From positions 1-62,199 of the forward strand of contig JAUIGR010000014.1 of NCBI GenBank assembly GCA_030430025.1: a stretch of DNA of 62,199 nt, in the 5' to 3' direction. A program made the translations under genes and the position numbers. The notes beneath the pieces were generated by a model that made no database searches, was not told the origin of the DNA, and saw only the letters and a program-made list of their open reading frames with translations. Positions 1-9,609 of this stretch are shown one piece after another. The stretch is from Gammaproteobacteria bacterium (GTDB lineage Bacteria > Pseudomonadota > Gammaproteobacteria > Xanthomonadales > Marinicellaceae). The first letter of the stretch is position 1; each line of letters opens with the position of its first letter.

Positions 1-84
1 AAAAGCAAGCAAAATTGGCTTATTTTGCTGTATATCGATCAGCCAACACACAATAATACATTCATAGTCGTCAGAGTGACAAAT

Positions 85-125
85 AACCTGGATAATTAGA
101 ACTGGGTTTTTCAGGGCTGACTAAA
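85..125. repeat. Degenerate fragment of the dispersed hairpin repeat
   Basis: The stretch ends in a run reading TTTTTCAGGGCTGACTAAA. It closely resembles the right part of the hairpin repeat near 33204-33225, where the run is TTTTTCAGGACTGACT, and both begin with AACCTG. The stem itself is not preserved here. I read it as a decayed relative of the repeat family also seen at 22676-22990 and 33183-33250. Similarity was judged by eye only. Confidence 0.35.
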
Positions 126-149
126 TACAGTGTGCTCGTATCCCTTAGT

Positions 150-175
150 CATTTGTTGCATGCATTTGTTGCATG
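150..175. repeat. Perfect 13-bp tandem duplication
   Basis: The 13-mer CATTTGTTGCATG occurs twice head to tail, at 150-162 and 163-175, just downstream of the stop codon of the minus-strand gene ending at 182. This is seen directly. It may be a simple replication-slippage duplication and no function is implied. Confidence 0.9.
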
Positions 176-181
176 ATCGGG

Positions 182-934
182 TTAGCGAGAGAATGTGATG
201 GCAAGATTCTTACTGAACTGTTCTTCGTAACGAGTGTAGGGTAGTTGTTCAACTCGCTTGAGCAGCGAGAGTATTTCTTCTGCAAAAATTTTGTTTTGAA
301 AACAATTTGCTTGTAGTTCGTAAGTAAGTACATTTCCGCCGGGTAGTTGTTGTAGATTTACTAGACATTCACCGTGGGTCTCGCCGGGTGACCAGTGGCT
401 TTTGTAAGTTTGAACGATATGGTGTAGATAGTTGGTTTGAGTTGAATCTTCATGTTCAACTTCTTGTAGTGTCTTGCGGTTAGTGAACGCAGCATAAAAA
501 AAGCTGCGATAAACAGAATCGGCAAACAATCCGGCACTGGTTTGAAGTTGGTTTGGTACTAAAGCACCTGACAGTGTGTATCCATTTTGGAGTAAGGTAT
601 CATAAATTGCTAGATGTAATACGATGCTGTCTTTTTGTTCATATAACTTTCCTTCGATAACGAAGCGGATATCGTGCAGCCGCCACTTTGTGTTCTTGAT
701 AGGATGTTGCGGTGGCTCTATGCGCATAGGCATGGAAAATAGGCCAGCACTAGATAATGCCACTTTAATGGCCTCTTCTATTTCATAACTGGCGTTGATG
801 CCTTTGCCCTCATAAGAGAACGGTAACAGATAAAATTTGACAGGTTGATTGCTATCGCCCACAATCAACAGTTCATAATTGTCATTGGCCCACACTGAAG
901 GGATAAAAAATAACAACATCAGATATGATTTCAT
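182..934 (-). CDS. Periplasmic TolB-N / TolA-C hybrid protein
   Basis: This 250-residue protein starts with a short signal peptide (cleavage near residue 16). Residues about 20-150 resemble the TolB N-terminal domain: a strand with an LPF motif, a helix ending in 'ALSSAGLF', then a W-x5-I-x-FVIEGK block and a 'YD' strand. Residues about 165-250 resemble TolA domain III: NY-x2-I, a Cys-led strand, P-x-G, a second Cys that would match the TolA disulfide, a helix, then 'QLP' and a closing strand. In the Tol-Pal machine these two domains belong to separate, interacting proteins. No TolB propeller, TolA membrane anchor or helical stalk is present. The gene stands alone and is divergent from cutA. 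The fold assignment is from motifs by eye; the function (adaptor, competitor or variant Tol part) is unknown. Confidence 0.6.
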   Translation of the reverse strand: MKSYLMLLFFIPSVWANDNYELLIVGDSNQPVKFYLLPFSYEGKGINASYEIEEAIKVALSSAGLFSMPMRIEPPQHPIKNTKWRLHDIRFVIEGKLYEQKDSIVLHLAIYDTLLQNGYTLSGALVPNQLQTSAGLFADSVYRSFFYAAFTNRKTLQEVEHEDSTQTNYLHHIVQTYKSHWSPGETHGECLVNLQQLPGGNVLTYELQANCFQNKIFAEEILSLLKRVEQLPYTRYEEQFSKNLAITFSR

Positions 935-1096
935 TTATTGAGTTTATCACACACCTAAGTGTCCGAATCATTTTATGATCAGTTAATTGAGAGAAACATT
1001 CACATTTAAATCATGATCATCAATAGTCTGTGACTTTGGTTTTTGAGCGCTTTAAAGCTTTTGCCAGAGGAGAAAGTGTACAATAGCGTCATAGTT

Positions 1097-1423
1097 ATGC
1101 AATATTCCTACATACAAATTATGGTTAGCTGTAGCCACTCGGCGGAAGCCGAAGCGATTCTACATCATTTGTTGAAACAAAGATGGGTTGCTTGTGGTCA
1201 AATCCTACCCGAAGTGCATTCCAGCTATCATTGGCGGGGTGGTTTGGATTCTAGTAAAGAGTGTTTGTTATTGTTAAAGACAAAAATGACCTTGTTTGAT
1301 GTGATAGAGAAAGATATCAGAGCGCTTCATTCATATGATGTGCCGGAAATTGTGGCAGTGCCTTTAGTGGCTATTTCCTCCAACTATCAAAAATGGATCG
1401 ATGAAGAGATTATTGAAAAATAA
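1097..1423 (+). CDS. cutA: Divalent-cation tolerance protein CutA
   Basis: This small trimeric CutA-family protein has the typical pattern: a first strand (IQIMVSCSHS), 'LLKQRWVACGQILP', the 'YHWRGGLDSSKECLLLLKT' block and a C-terminal 'VPEIVAVPL' strand. I chose the ATG at 1097 (108 residues), because the family begins just before the first strand. The open frame upstream starts with TTG and adds unconserved residues. The 3' end overlaps the dsbD start by 23 bp. The cutA-dsbD pairing is also found in enterobacteria and suggests cotranscription. CutA proteins are linked to copper tolerance, but their biochemical role is not settled. Confidence 0.9.
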   Translation: MQYSYIQIMVSCSHSAEAEAILHHLLKQRWVACGQILPEVHSSYHWRGGLDSSKECLLLLKTKMTLFDVIEKDIRALHSYDVPEIVAVPLVAISSNYQKWIDEEIIEK

Positions 1424-3632
1424 AGTGATGTGGTTGTTATCGTTAATGGTGTTTGTTATCTATGCCAATGACGATGTTTTACCTGTTGATGAAGCATTTC
1501 CAAGAATGGTTGTGGCTGAAGGTGATGAAATCCATCTCACCTTTAATATTGCTGAAGGTTACTATTTATATCACCATGCTTTTAACTTTGAAGGAGTCAA
1601 TTTGATTCTTTCTGAGGCTGAAATCCCTCAAGGAAAGAAAAAAACGGATGAGTTTTTCGGTGAGGTGGAAACTTATCGTGGTGCAGTAACTATCAAGATC
1701 CCATATCAGCTGGCGCAACCAGAACCACAGTTAATAGTGAAGTTTCAAGGTTGTGCAGATATTGGTATTTGTTACCCGCCTCAAAAGAGAGAAATTGAGC
1801 TGAATGGACTGGTTAAAATAAATGATCAATTAGAGGATAATGCCCTTGTTTCTGAGCCGTTATTCGGAAGTTCCGGTTCGGGAGGAGGTTCTTTTTTTTC
1901 AGAAAGTGGTGTGCTGCCAGTCAGTGAGGCTTTCGTATTCGAAACCATTGCTTTATCTGAAGATACACTCAGTGCCCGTTTTACTATGGCTCCTAATGTA
2001 TATCTCTATAAAGATCAGGTTGAGTTTTCCACCTTGACATCAGGTGTGAATTTGGGTCTTGCTGTTTTTCCCGAGGCTGTAAAAAAAGATGATCCGGAAT
2101 TTGGTTTAGTTGATGTTTACTATGACGTGGTGGAAATTGAAATTCCTTATACTCGTAGCCAACCGGTGGTCAATGCGGACATTGAGGCGATGTTTCAAGG
2201 TTGTCAGGATGGTAAGGTGTGTTATCCTCCAGAGTCCAGATTAGTATCTATGGATTTACCCAAGGCAACAAAACTGACTGAGCCTAGTCAGAGAAATCAG
2301 AATGTGAGTAAGCAGTTTGAACCTCTCTCGGAAACACAGCAACTGACACAAGATATTGGCGACAAGTCTTGGTTTTTAATAGTGATTCAGTTTTTGGGTT
2401 TGGGTTTGCTGTTATCAGTGACCCCTTGTGTTTATCCTATGGTCCCTATTCTTTCTAGTTTGATTGTAGGACAAAAAGATCCCAGTGCTCGTAAGGCTTT
2501 TGTGTTGTCGTTGACCTATGTCTTGGCTATGGCGTTCACTTATACCTTGGTGGGGGTGGTAGCGGGTTTAATGGGCGCTAACCTTCAAGCGATGTTTCAA
2601 AAACCAGCGATCATCATTGGTTTTAGTGTGGTTTTTGTGTTACTGGCATTGTCTATGTTTGGGTTTTATGACTTGCAACTTCCACAAAAGTGGCAAACTA
2701 AACTGTCTGCTATATCCAGTCGTCAGAAAGGCGGTTCTATCTTAGGTGTTGGGGTTATGGGATTGTTATCTGCCCTGATTGTTGGCCCTTGTGTGGCACC
2801 ACCATTAGCAGCCGCTGTGATCTATATTTCAACACATGATACAGGGGCGGTCATGGGTGGTTTAGCTTTATTTGCTATGTCTTTTGGTATGGGTATTCCA
2901 TTAGTCGTTATTGGCACGTCTGCAGGAACATGGATGCCAACATCTGGAGGATGGATGAATGTGGTTAAGTCATTTTTTGGTATTGCCTTGTTGGGTATGG
3001 CAGTTTGGTTTTTGTCGCGTATTATCGATGGTAATGTGATTTTGTTTATGTGGGCATTGCTGTTGATTATTTCGGCGGTGATGTGGTACCAGTATGCCAA
3101 AGATAATGGTCTCAATGGTGCTCCTTTATCATTGGTCAAAGGTATTCATATCATGGCACTGTTGATTGGGTTAATCCAGTTACTCGGCGCCATGGCTGGT
3201 GGTAGTGACCCGATTCGACCTTTGAAGGGCATTGGTCTGGGTGGTGTTGAATCACAACCAGACGGACTTGTGTTTGTTAAAGTGAAATCTTTAGCCGATT
3301 TGCAGCGTGCTATTGATAATAGTGATAAACCCGTCTATTTTGACTTTTATGCTGATTGGTGTACTGAATGCAAGCGTATGGAAGCCACTACCTTTAAGGA
3401 CTCAGAAGTGGTTGCGTTGAGTAAGCAATTTACCTTGCTTAAAGCAGATGTGACTCAGCATGATGATGTTGATGCTGCTTTGATGCAATATTTCCAAGTT
3501 GCTGGACCACCCGCCAGCTTGTTTTTTGGTAAGGATGGTCGAGCTTTAACTCAGTTTAATTTCTTTGGTTTTAAGTCAGCTGTCGAGTTAAAACAAACGT
3601 TTGAAAAAATTCTTAAATCTGAGCGCATTTGA
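1401..3632 (+). CDS. dsbD: Thiol:disulfide interchange protein DsbD with two N-terminal domains
   Basis: DsbD passes electrons from cytoplasmic thioredoxin across the inner membrane to periplasmic disulfide isomerases and cytochrome c maturation proteins. The protein has 743 residues, against about 565 in E. coli. After a signal peptide it carries two copies of the N-terminal reductase domain (about 27-140 and 170-290). Each starts with 'LPVxEAF' and ends in a Cys pair ([22 protein letters not shown]). A polytopic core follows with 'TPCVYP' and 'GPCVAPP', the two membrane cysteines. The C-terminal thioredoxin domain has the active site WCTEC. It sits between cutA (23-bp overlap) and aroQ. Confidence 0.95.
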   Translation: MKRLLKNKVMWLLSLMVFVIYANDDVLPVDEAFPRMVVAEGDEIHLTFNIAEGYYLYHHAFNFEGVNLILSEAEIPQGKKKTDEFFGEVETYRGAVTIKIPYQLAQPEPQLIVKFQGCADIGICYPPQKREIELNGLVKINDQLEDNALVSEPLFGSSGSGGGSFFSESGVLPVSEAFVFETIALSEDTLSARFTMAPNVYLYKDQVEFSTLTSGVNLGLAVFPEAVKKDDPEFGLVDVYYDVVEIEIPYTRSQPVVNADIEAMFQGCQDGKVCYPPESRLVSMDLPKATKLTEPSQRNQNVSKQFEPLSETQQLTQDIGDKSWFLIVIQFLGLGLLLSVTPCVYPMVPILSSLIVGQKDPSARKAFVLSLTYVLAMAFTYTLVGVVAGLMGANLQAMFQKPAIIIGFSVVFVLLALSMFGFYDLQLPQKWQTKLSAISSRQKGGSILGVGVMGLLSALIVGPCVAPPLAAAVIYISTHDTGAVMGGLALFAMSFGMGIPLVVIGTSAGTWMPTSGGWMNVVKSFFGIALLGMAVWFLSRIIDGNVILFMWALLLIISAVMWYQYAKDNGLNGAPLSLVKGIHIMALLIGLIQLLGAMAGGSDPIRPLKGIGLGGVESQPDGLVFVKVKSLADLQRAIDNSDKPVYFDFYADWCTECKRMEATTFKDSEVVALSKQFTLLKADVTQHDDVDAALMQYFQVAGPPASLFFGKDGRALTQFNFFGFKSAVELKQTFEKILKSERI

Positions 3633-3700
3633 CATTTTTCTGGACATTCGGGGACGTTTGCTTCAAAATCGGCGCAATTAGAAGCGAAGTTTGTTTACTT

Positions 3701-4141
3701 ATGTTGCGAATTGCTGTCATTAATGGTCCTAATTTGAATCTGCTAGGTCAAAGAGAGCCTGAAATTTATGGCTACACCACTTTGGCGGATATTGAGTTGG
3801 GATTGCAGCGATTGGCTGACCAGTTAGCTGTTCAAATTCAATTCATACAATCCAATGCAGAACATGAGCTGGTTGAGTATGTACATCATGCTTGGGATGA
3901 AGGTGTTCAAGCCATTATTATTAATCCGGCTGCATTTACACATACTTCCGTGGCTTTGAGAGATGCCTTATTAGCCACCAGTATTCCGTTTATTGAAGTA
4001 CATTTGTCCAATGTTTATTCGCGCGAATCTTTTCGTCACAATTCATGGTTCTCTGATGTGTCTGTGGGCACTATAACAGGGCTTGGATCATTAGGGTATG
4101 AAGCGGCACTTCGTTATTTTGTACAATCATCACAACCATAG
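3701..4141 (+). CDS. aroQ: 3-dehydroquinate dehydratase, type II
   Basis: The enzyme converts 3-dehydroquinate to 3-dehydroshikimate in the shikimate pathway. The start '[24 protein letters not shown]' region is the type II hallmark, and its Tyr lies on the catalytic lid. Further motifs are '[15 protein letters not shown]', '[18 protein letters not shown]' and '[18 protein letters not shown]'. With the ATG at 3701 it has 146 residues, the family norm; the open frame upstream (TTG at 3629) is not conserved. It is followed 8 bp later by accB, an aroQ-accB-accC order that is common in gammaproteobacteria. Confidence 0.96.
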   Translation: MLRIAVINGPNLNLLGQREPEIYGYTTLADIELGLQRLADQLAVQIQFIQSNAEHELVEYVHHAWDEGVQAIIINPAAFTHTSVALRDALLATSIPFIEVHLSNVYSRESFRHNSWFSDVSVGTITGLGSLGYEAALRYFVQSSQP

Positions 4142-4149
4142 GTTTACCG

Positions 4150-4596
4150 ATGGATATCAGAAAAATCAAAAAACTCATAGAATTGCTTGAGCATTCCTCT
4201 TTAACGGAAATGGAGATTACTGAAGGTGAGGAAACGGTCAAATTATCAAGAGCTAGCCAGGTGGTGGTGTCCCCTCCTGTTCAAGCGCCAGCTCCAGCTA
4301 ATTCACAACCAAAGGACCATACTCCTCAGGAGATAACTCATAATGAATTGTTAGCGGTTAGTGGACATATAGTGAGAAGTCCGATGGTCGGAACATTTTA
4401 TGGGGCGCCATCTCCCGATGCTGAACCTTATGTAAAAGTTGGACAAACTGTTTCGGTTGGTGACACATTATGTATGGTTGAAGCAATGAAAATGTTCAAT
4501 CAGATTGAATCTGAATTCAGTGGTAAGATAAAGCGTATACTGGTTGAGAATGGCCAACCGGTTGAATTTGATGAACCATTGTTTGAGATAGAATAA
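4150..4596 (+). CDS. accB: Biotin carboxyl carrier protein of acetyl-CoA carboxylase
   Basis: AccB carries the biotin that AccC carboxylates, the first step toward malonyl-CoA and fatty acids. The N-terminal helical part (1-35) is followed by a Pro/Ala linker (about 40-70) and a C-terminal biotinyl domain. This domain holds the signature EAMKMFN with biotin-accepting Lys at residue 114 and the protruding-thumb region '[15 protein letters not shown]'. The length of 148 is typical. It is 10 bp upstream of accC and is surely cotranscribed with it. Confidence 0.97.
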   Translation: MDIRKIKKLIELLEHSSLTEMEITEGEETVKLSRASQVVVSPPVQAPAPANSQPKDHTPQEITHNELLAVSGHIVRSPMVGTFYGAPSPDAEPYVKVGQTVSVGDTLCMVEAMKMFNQIESEFSGKIKRILVENGQPVEFDEPLFEIE

Positions 4597-4606
4597 GGGG
4601 CATATC

Positions 4607-5956
4607 ATGTTCAGTAAAATAGTGATTGCCAACCGTGGAGAAATTGCTTTGCGGATTTTACGAGCCTGTCAGACTTTGGGTATCAAGACAGTGGCGGTAC
4701 ATTCTACCGTTGATCGAAATCAAAAGCATGTTGGTATGGCTGACGAGTCAGTGTGTATTGGACCTCCTTCATCGTTAGAGTCGTACCTAGATATTCCCAA
4801 AATTATAGCAGCGGCTGAAGTGACTGATGCTGAAGCCATTCATCCAGGATATGGATTTTTAGCAGAAAATGCAGAATTTGCCGAGAGTGTAGTAGAGTCT
4901 GGTTTCAAATTCATAGGCCCTAGGGCAGAAACGATTCGTTTGATGGGGGATAAGGTTGCAGCGATTGATGCGATGAAATCTGCAGGTGTTCCTTGTGTGC
5001 CGGGATCAGGTGGCCCTTTGGGCGATAATCCTGAAAAGAACATTGATATAGCGCGAAAAATCGGGTATCCAGTGATTGTTAAGGCAGCAGCAGGCGGCGG
5101 CGGTCGAGGTATGCGTGTGGTACATACGGAAGCCGCATTAAATAATGCCATAAATACTACAAAAACAGAAGCCAAAGCGGCATTTGGTGATGATACTGTT
5201 TACATGGAAAAGTTTTTAGAAAATCCTCGTCACATTGAAATTCAAGTATTGTCAGATGCCTATGGTCATGCCATTCATCTAGGGGAACGTGACTGTTCGA
5301 TGCAACGTCGTCATCAAAAAGTCGTAGAGGAGGCTCCTGCTCCTGGCATTACTCCTGATAAGCGTGCTGAGATTGGCGCGGTTTGTGTTGAGGCTTGTAA
5401 GCGCATCAAGTATGAGGGAGCAGGTACTTTTGAATTTTTATATGATGAAGGTTGTTTCTACTTTATTGAAATGAATACCAGAATTCAGGTAGAGCATCCG
5501 GTGACAGAAGCAATCACAGGCGTAGATCTGATTAAACAACAGTTGTTGATTGGGGCAGGAGAGCCTTTAAAATTAAAACAGGCTGACATTAAAATCAGTG
5601 GCCATGCCATTGAGTGTCGAATCAATGCAGAAGATCCCGAAACTTTCATGCCTTCACCTGGAATAGTCGATATATTTCATGCGCCCGGTGGCCCCGGTGT
5701 GCGGGTTGATTCGCATGTATATGATGGTTATCGTGTGCCTCCTAACTATGACTCAATGATTGGTAAAATCATTACCTATGGAGAAGATCGCATCACCGCC
5801 ATAAATCGCATGCGTTTGGCTTTGTCTGAAACAGTGGTTTCTGGTATTAAAACCAACATACCGCTTCAGCAACGCATCATGCGCGATCAGGGCTTTGTTG
5901 CTGGTGGTCAAAACATACACTATTTGGAAAAGAAGCTTAATCAGTCCAAATCATGA
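4607..5956 (+). CDS. accC: Biotin carboxylase subunit of acetyl-CoA carboxylase
   Basis: This ATP-grasp enzyme carboxylates biotin on AccB using bicarbonate. Its 449 residues match the family length. Visible motifs are the N-terminal '[19 protein letters not shown]', the glycine-rich ATP loop '[14 protein letters not shown]', the '[21 protein letters not shown]' block, and the catalytic '[16 protein letters not shown]'. An AAGGGG ribosome site precedes the ATG at 4607. The stop overlaps the prmA start by 4 bp (ATGA), so the two are translationally coupled. Confidence 0.98.
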   Translation: MFSKIVIANRGEIALRILRACQTLGIKTVAVHSTVDRNQKHVGMADESVCIGPPSSLESYLDIPKIIAAAEVTDAEAIHPGYGFLAENAEFAESVVESGFKFIGPRAETIRLMGDKVAAIDAMKSAGVPCVPGSGGPLGDNPEKNIDIARKIGYPVIVKAAAGGGGRGMRVVHTEAALNNAINTTKTEAKAAFGDDTVYMEKFLENPRHIEIQVLSDAYGHAIHLGERDCSMQRRHQKVVEEAPAPGITPDKRAEIGAVCVEACKRIKYEGAGTFEFLYDEGCFYFIEMNTRIQVEHPVTEAITGVDLIKQQLLIGAGEPLKLKQADIKISGHAIECRINAEDPETFMPSPGIVDIFHAPGGPGVRVDSHVYDGYRVPPNYDSMIGKIITYGEDRITAINRMRLALSETVVSGIKTNIPLQQRIMRDQGFVAGGQNIHYLEKKLNQSKS

Positions 5957-6825
5957 CTTTTTTTGAACTGACCTGTCCTGTGTCTAAGACACAGCTTTCC
6001 GTATTGGATCAAGTGCTTACCCAGTTGGGTGCTGTCGGTATCACGTATACAGATGCCAAAAATAATCCTATCTATGAACCATTACCTGGAGAGATGCCGC
6101 TTTGGGATGATGTCAGATTGACTGCTTTGTTTGATGATCTTCAGCTGTTTAATGTGGCTACTCAGTGGGTTAGGCATGAGTTGCCACAACTGGAAGTCGT
6201 GACAACACAATTGAAAGATCAAGTTTGGGAACGTCTTTGGATGGACTATTTCAAACCAATGCAATTTGGTAAAAACAGCTGGATTATACCGGATGGCTTT
6301 GACTTAGTTGATGAACAAGCGGTTAATTTAGTTTTGGACCCTGGTTTGGCTTTTGGAACAGGGACCCATCCGACCACTGCGCTGTGTTTGAATTGGCTTG
6401 ATCGTAATAATGTTAAAGATAAGTTTGTGGTTGATTTTGGTTGTGGGTCGGGGGTGTTAGCAATTATGGCATTATTGCATGGTGCTCGAAGTGTTATTTG
6501 TGTTGATATTGATGACCAGGCCATTGAGGCCACTTGGCAGAATGCACGTAAAAATGGTGTTGAAAGAGGTATTCAAATTGTGGCTCCCGATCAGGTGGGT
6601 ACAATAAAAAATCAGGATTTGGTGATGGCTAATATATTGGCCGCACCACTAATGAGTTTGTGCGATACTTTTGCCAAGATGCTGTCTGATTATGGGGAGG
6701 TTGTGCTCAGTGGTATTATCACCGACCAGGCAACAACAGTTATTGACAAATATCGTTCCAGATTTATTGACATTAGATCAAAAATTGAACAAGATTGGTG
6801 TCGAGTGAGTGCGCGCAAGCGTTGA
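5953..6825 (+). CDS. prmA: Ribosomal protein L11 methyltransferase
   Basis: PrmA trimethylates ribosomal protein L11. The N-terminal substrate-recognition domain covers about 1-100. The methyltransferase domain has '[18 protein letters not shown]', the PrmA hallmark, then the SAM motif '[19 protein letters not shown]', the acidic 'CVDIDDQAI' and the motif IV-like '[10 protein letters not shown]'. The length of 290 is normal. It overlaps accC by 4 bp. Confidence 0.96.
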   Translation: MTFFELTCPVSKTQLSVLDQVLTQLGAVGITYTDAKNNPIYEPLPGEMPLWDDVRLTALFDDLQLFNVATQWVRHELPQLEVVTTQLKDQVWERLWMDYFKPMQFGKNSWIIPDGFDLVDEQAVNLVLDPGLAFGTGTHPTTALCLNWLDRNNVKDKFVVDFGCGSGVLAIMALLHGARSVICVDIDDQAIEATWQNARKNGVERGIQIVAPDQVGTIKNQDLVMANILAAPLMSLCDTFAKMLSDYGEVVLSGIITDQATTVIDKYRSRFIDIRSKIEQDWCRVSARKR

Positions 6826-6871
6826 GTTAATTGGCACAGGCCACCATGAAAACAGGGCATAAGCTCTGACT

Positions 6872-7723
6872 ATGACCATTTTGTTTACCCAATGCCGCGG
6901 ATGCGGAGAAAAATTTATAGTCGCTGTCGAGCAGCTTGTTCAAGCACGTGGACAGGTACGCTGCAACATGTGTGGAACCATATTTGATGCTTTAGAAACC
7001 CTCTGTGCAGACAAGCCATCAGAAGATGAGGATTTATTTCTTCATCAGTTTGGTAACATACCTCCTTTATTGACTCAAGTGTATGACATTGATGTGGCAC
7101 CTGATGAAGAAATATTACAGGTTTTGAGTGACATCTTACCTGAGAATTTACAAGGTGACATTAAACAAAGCGATGGAAATGAAGACGAGGAGTCTCAAGA
7201 ACCTTTTTTTGCTGATACAGCAGCTAATGATGTGGTGGCTAATCAGCGTGGCCAAAGTGCTGCGGTATGGTTGTTATTATCCTTGGCCTTGGTGGTTTTA
7301 TTGGGATGGCAGTTTATTGTGGCATTGCAGAGGGGTACAGTAAAGTTACCCGATGGGCAGTTTGGGGAGCGAGTTTGCAACTGGGTTGACTGTGCTAAAG
7401 GCAAAGGTCAAGTTGATTTGGGAGCCATCTCATTGGTTGCTAGGAATATCAGACCACATCCAGGTCGTGATGAAGCTTTACTGATTTCTGCGAGTATGAC
7501 CAATGCCAGCTCTAGTAGCCAGGATTTTCCAATATTAGAAATTAAACTTTCAGATCTTAATGGGGATGTCATTGCTATGAGGCGATTCAAGCCAGAGGAA
7601 TATTTGTCAAAAGACGTTGTTTCCAATGGTTTTATCAATCATACGCTGATTCCCGTACGTTTAGAAATAGAGAGTCCTGGTGTTGATGCGGTTGCTTTTG
7701 AATTAGGGTTTGCACAACCATGA
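6872..7723 (+). CDS. Zinc-ribbon / DUF3426 single-pass membrane protein
   Basis: The N-terminus has an MJ0042-type zinc ribbon with two Cys pairs (CRGCG and, about 22 residues later, CNMCG). An acidic linker follows, then one membrane segment (about 130-150, 'VWLLLSLALVVLLGWQFIVAL') and a C-terminal DUF3426 domain (about 165-283) with the typical 'LLISASMTNASSSSQDFPILEIKLSDLNGDVIAMRRFKPEEYL'. This family is usual between prmA and dusB/fis in pseudomonads and relatives. Its function is not known. The stop overlaps the fis start by 4 bp, so dusB is missing at this position. Confidence 0.88.
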   Translation: MTILFTQCRGCGEKFIVAVEQLVQARGQVRCNMCGTIFDALETLCADKPSEDEDLFLHQFGNIPPLLTQVYDIDVAPDEEILQVLSDILPENLQGDIKQSDGNEDEESQEPFFADTAANDVVANQRGQSAAVWLLLSLALVVLLGWQFIVALQRGTVKLPDGQFGERVCNWVDCAKGKGQVDLGAISLVARNIRPHPGRDEALLISASMTNASSSSQDFPILEIKLSDLNGDVIAMRRFKPEEYLSKDVVSNGFINHTLIPVRLEIESPGVDAVAFELGFAQP

Positions 7724-7956
7724 AACAGCAAAATGATAGTCAAAAAGGATATACGCAAAAGACAGTGAAGCACTACTTGGAAAATATTAATGGTCACAGT
7801 ATTAATAATTTGTATGATTTAGTTATTGGTGAAACTGAGAAAGGTATGATTACAGTTGTTTTATCATATTGTGACGGAAATCAGAGTAAAGCAGCTGAGA
7901 TATTAGGGATCACCCGAACCACACTGCGTAATAAAATACAAAAATTAAAGCTTTAA
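7720..7956 (+). CDS. fis: DNA-binding protein Fis
   Basis: Fis is a homodimeric nucleoid protein that bends DNA and activates rRNA and tRNA promoters. At 78 residues it is shorter than the 98 of E. coli, mainly because it lacks most of the N-terminal extension. The C-terminal helix-turn-helix is clear ('KAAEILGITRTTLRNKIQKL'), preceded by the 'VLSYCDGNQSKAA' helix. It is translationally coupled to the DUF3426 gene and precedes purH. Confidence 0.93.
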   Translation: MKQQNDSQKGYTQKTVKHYLENINGHSINNLYDLVIGETEKGMITVVLSYCDGNQSKAAEILGITRTTLRNKIQKLKL

Positions 7957-8018
7957 AATCCAAGTCTATTGAAGTTATGGCGTTATAATGTGCCTCTTTT
8001 GCAATCTCATGAAATATC

Positions 8019-9593
8019 ATGACACAAAATCGTGTGCCCATTCGCAGGGCGTTAATCAGTGTCTCAGATAAGTCAAACGTTGAAACTTTAGCGAAAGGTT
8101 TGGCAGAGCATGGTGTTGAAATTCTCTCTACAGGAGGCACTGCCCAATTGATCTCTGGTCTTGGAATTCCTGTTACTGAAATTTCAGAATATACTCAGTT
8201 TCCTGAAATGATGGATGGTCGTTTAAAAACATTACATCCTAAGGTCCATGGTGCTTTATTGGGCAGAGTGGGTATCGATGATGCAGTGATGGTAGATCAT
8301 GGTATAGAAGGTATTGATCTTTTGGTTGTTAATCTGTATCCGTTTGAGCAAACGGTGAAAAAAGAAGGTGTAACACTGGATGAAGCCATTGAGAACATAG
8401 ATATTGGTGGCCCTGCCATGATTCGTGCAGCATCTAAGAATTATGATAGAGTGACTGTTTTGGTTAATCCAGAAGATTACCAAGAAATGCTTGAGGAATT
8501 GAAGACTTATGGTGGTATATCGCATGCCAATCGTCATATTCTGGCTGCTAAAGCCTTTGCACATACCGCCCGTTATGATGGATTGATTGCTAACTATATG
8601 AGTATTATTAGTGACACGCAAGAAGAGAAGGATTTTCCCCGTTACCTGACTACTCAGTTCACGCACCGAGCAGAGCTTCGCTATGGTGAAAACCCACATC
8701 AGCGTGGTGCATTTTTTGTTGAACCAAATGCTCGGTCAGGAACGATTGGTTTTGCACATCAAGTACAAGGTAAAGCACTTTCTTATAACAATATTGCTGA
8801 TGCTGATGCTGCTTTGTTGTGTATCAAGGAATTCACCGCGCCAGCTTGTGTCATTGTTAAGCACGCCAACCCTTGCGGAGTGGCCGTAGAATCTGATCTA
8901 ACCTTAGCTTACTTAAAAGCTTTTGCCACTGATCCTACCTCAGCATTTGGTGGTGTTTTGGCTTTTAATGGTGTGGTCAGTGGTCAAACAGCTGAAACGA
9001 TTTTGGATAAACAGTTTGCAGAGGTGGTTATTGCACCAAGCTATGAAGAAAGTGCCTTAACAATATTTGCAACTAAGAAAAATTTAAGAGTTATTCAATG
9101 TGGTGAGTGGGCGACAGAGCCTGAGCCTTGGCTTATGTATAAACGTGTCAGTGGTGGTTTGTTGGTTCAGGATGCCGATATTCAGACCTTGGATGTTGAT
9201 CAAGTTCAAATTGTCAGTAAACGTAAGCCCACAAGAGGTGAGCTGGAAGACATGCAATTTGCTTGGAAAGTGGTCAAATGGGTTAAATCCAATGCCATCG
9301 TATATGCCAAAGATGGCCAAACCATTGGGATAGGTGCTGGGCAAATGAGTCGGGTGATGTCAACGCGTATCGCTTCAATGAAAGCAGATGATGCTGAATT
9401 AAAAGTGACTGGTTCTGTAATGGCTTCAGATGCCTTTTTCCCTTTCAGAGATGGTATAGACGCTGCTGCTCAGGCGGGCATTACGGCTGTCATTCAACCA
9501 GGTGGTTCGGTCAGGGATGAAGAAGTAATTCATGCTGCTGATGAGCATGATATTGCTATGATTTTCACAGGGATGCGACATTTTAATCATTAA
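8019..9593 (+). CDS. purH: Bifunctional AICAR transformylase / IMP cyclohydrolase
   Basis: PurH catalyses the last two steps of IMP synthesis. The N-terminal cyclohydrolase domain (about 1-200) has '[19 protein letters not shown]', '[11 protein letters not shown]' and '[16 protein letters not shown]'. The C-terminal transformylase domain has '[14 protein letters not shown]', '[15 protein letters not shown]' and the catalytic '[13 protein letters not shown]'. The 524 residues are of normal length. A TATAAT box lies at 7984-7989, about 30 bp upstream, but I see no good -35 match. purD follows after 16 bp. Confidence 0.97.
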   Translation: MTQNRVPIRRALISVSDKSNVETLAKGLAEHGVEILSTGGTAQLISGLGIPVTEISEYTQFPEMMDGRLKTLHPKVHGALLGRVGIDDAVMVDHGIEGIDLLVVNLYPFEQTVKKEGVTLDEAIENIDIGGPAMIRAASKNYDRVTVLVNPEDYQEMLEELKTYGGISHANRHILAAKAFAHTARYDGLIANYMSIISDTQEEKDFPRYLTTQFTHRAELRYGENPHQRGAFFVEPNARSGTIGFAHQVQGKALSYNNIADADAALLCIKEFTAPACVIVKHANPCGVAVESDLTLAYLKAFATDPTSAFGGVLAFNGVVSGQTAETILDKQFAEVVIAPSYEESALTIFATKKNLRVIQCGEWATEPEPWLMYKRVSGGLLVQDADIQTLDVDQVQIVSKRKPTRGELEDMQFAWKVVKWVKSNAIVYAKDGQTIGIGAGQMSRVMSTRIASMKADDAELKVTGSVMASDAFFPFRDGIDAAAQAGITAVIQPGGSVRDEEVIHAADEHDIAMIFTGMRHFNH

Positions 9594-9609
9594 GGAGATT
9601 TAAAGAGTG

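Noticed and set aside
2822-3139. 105-codon frame antisense to dsbD
   Set aside because: It is complementary to membrane helices of DsbD and lacks start signals.
8256-8699. 147-codon frame antisense to purH
   Set aside because: It is a shadow of the purH reading frame, with no family resemblance and no ribosome site.
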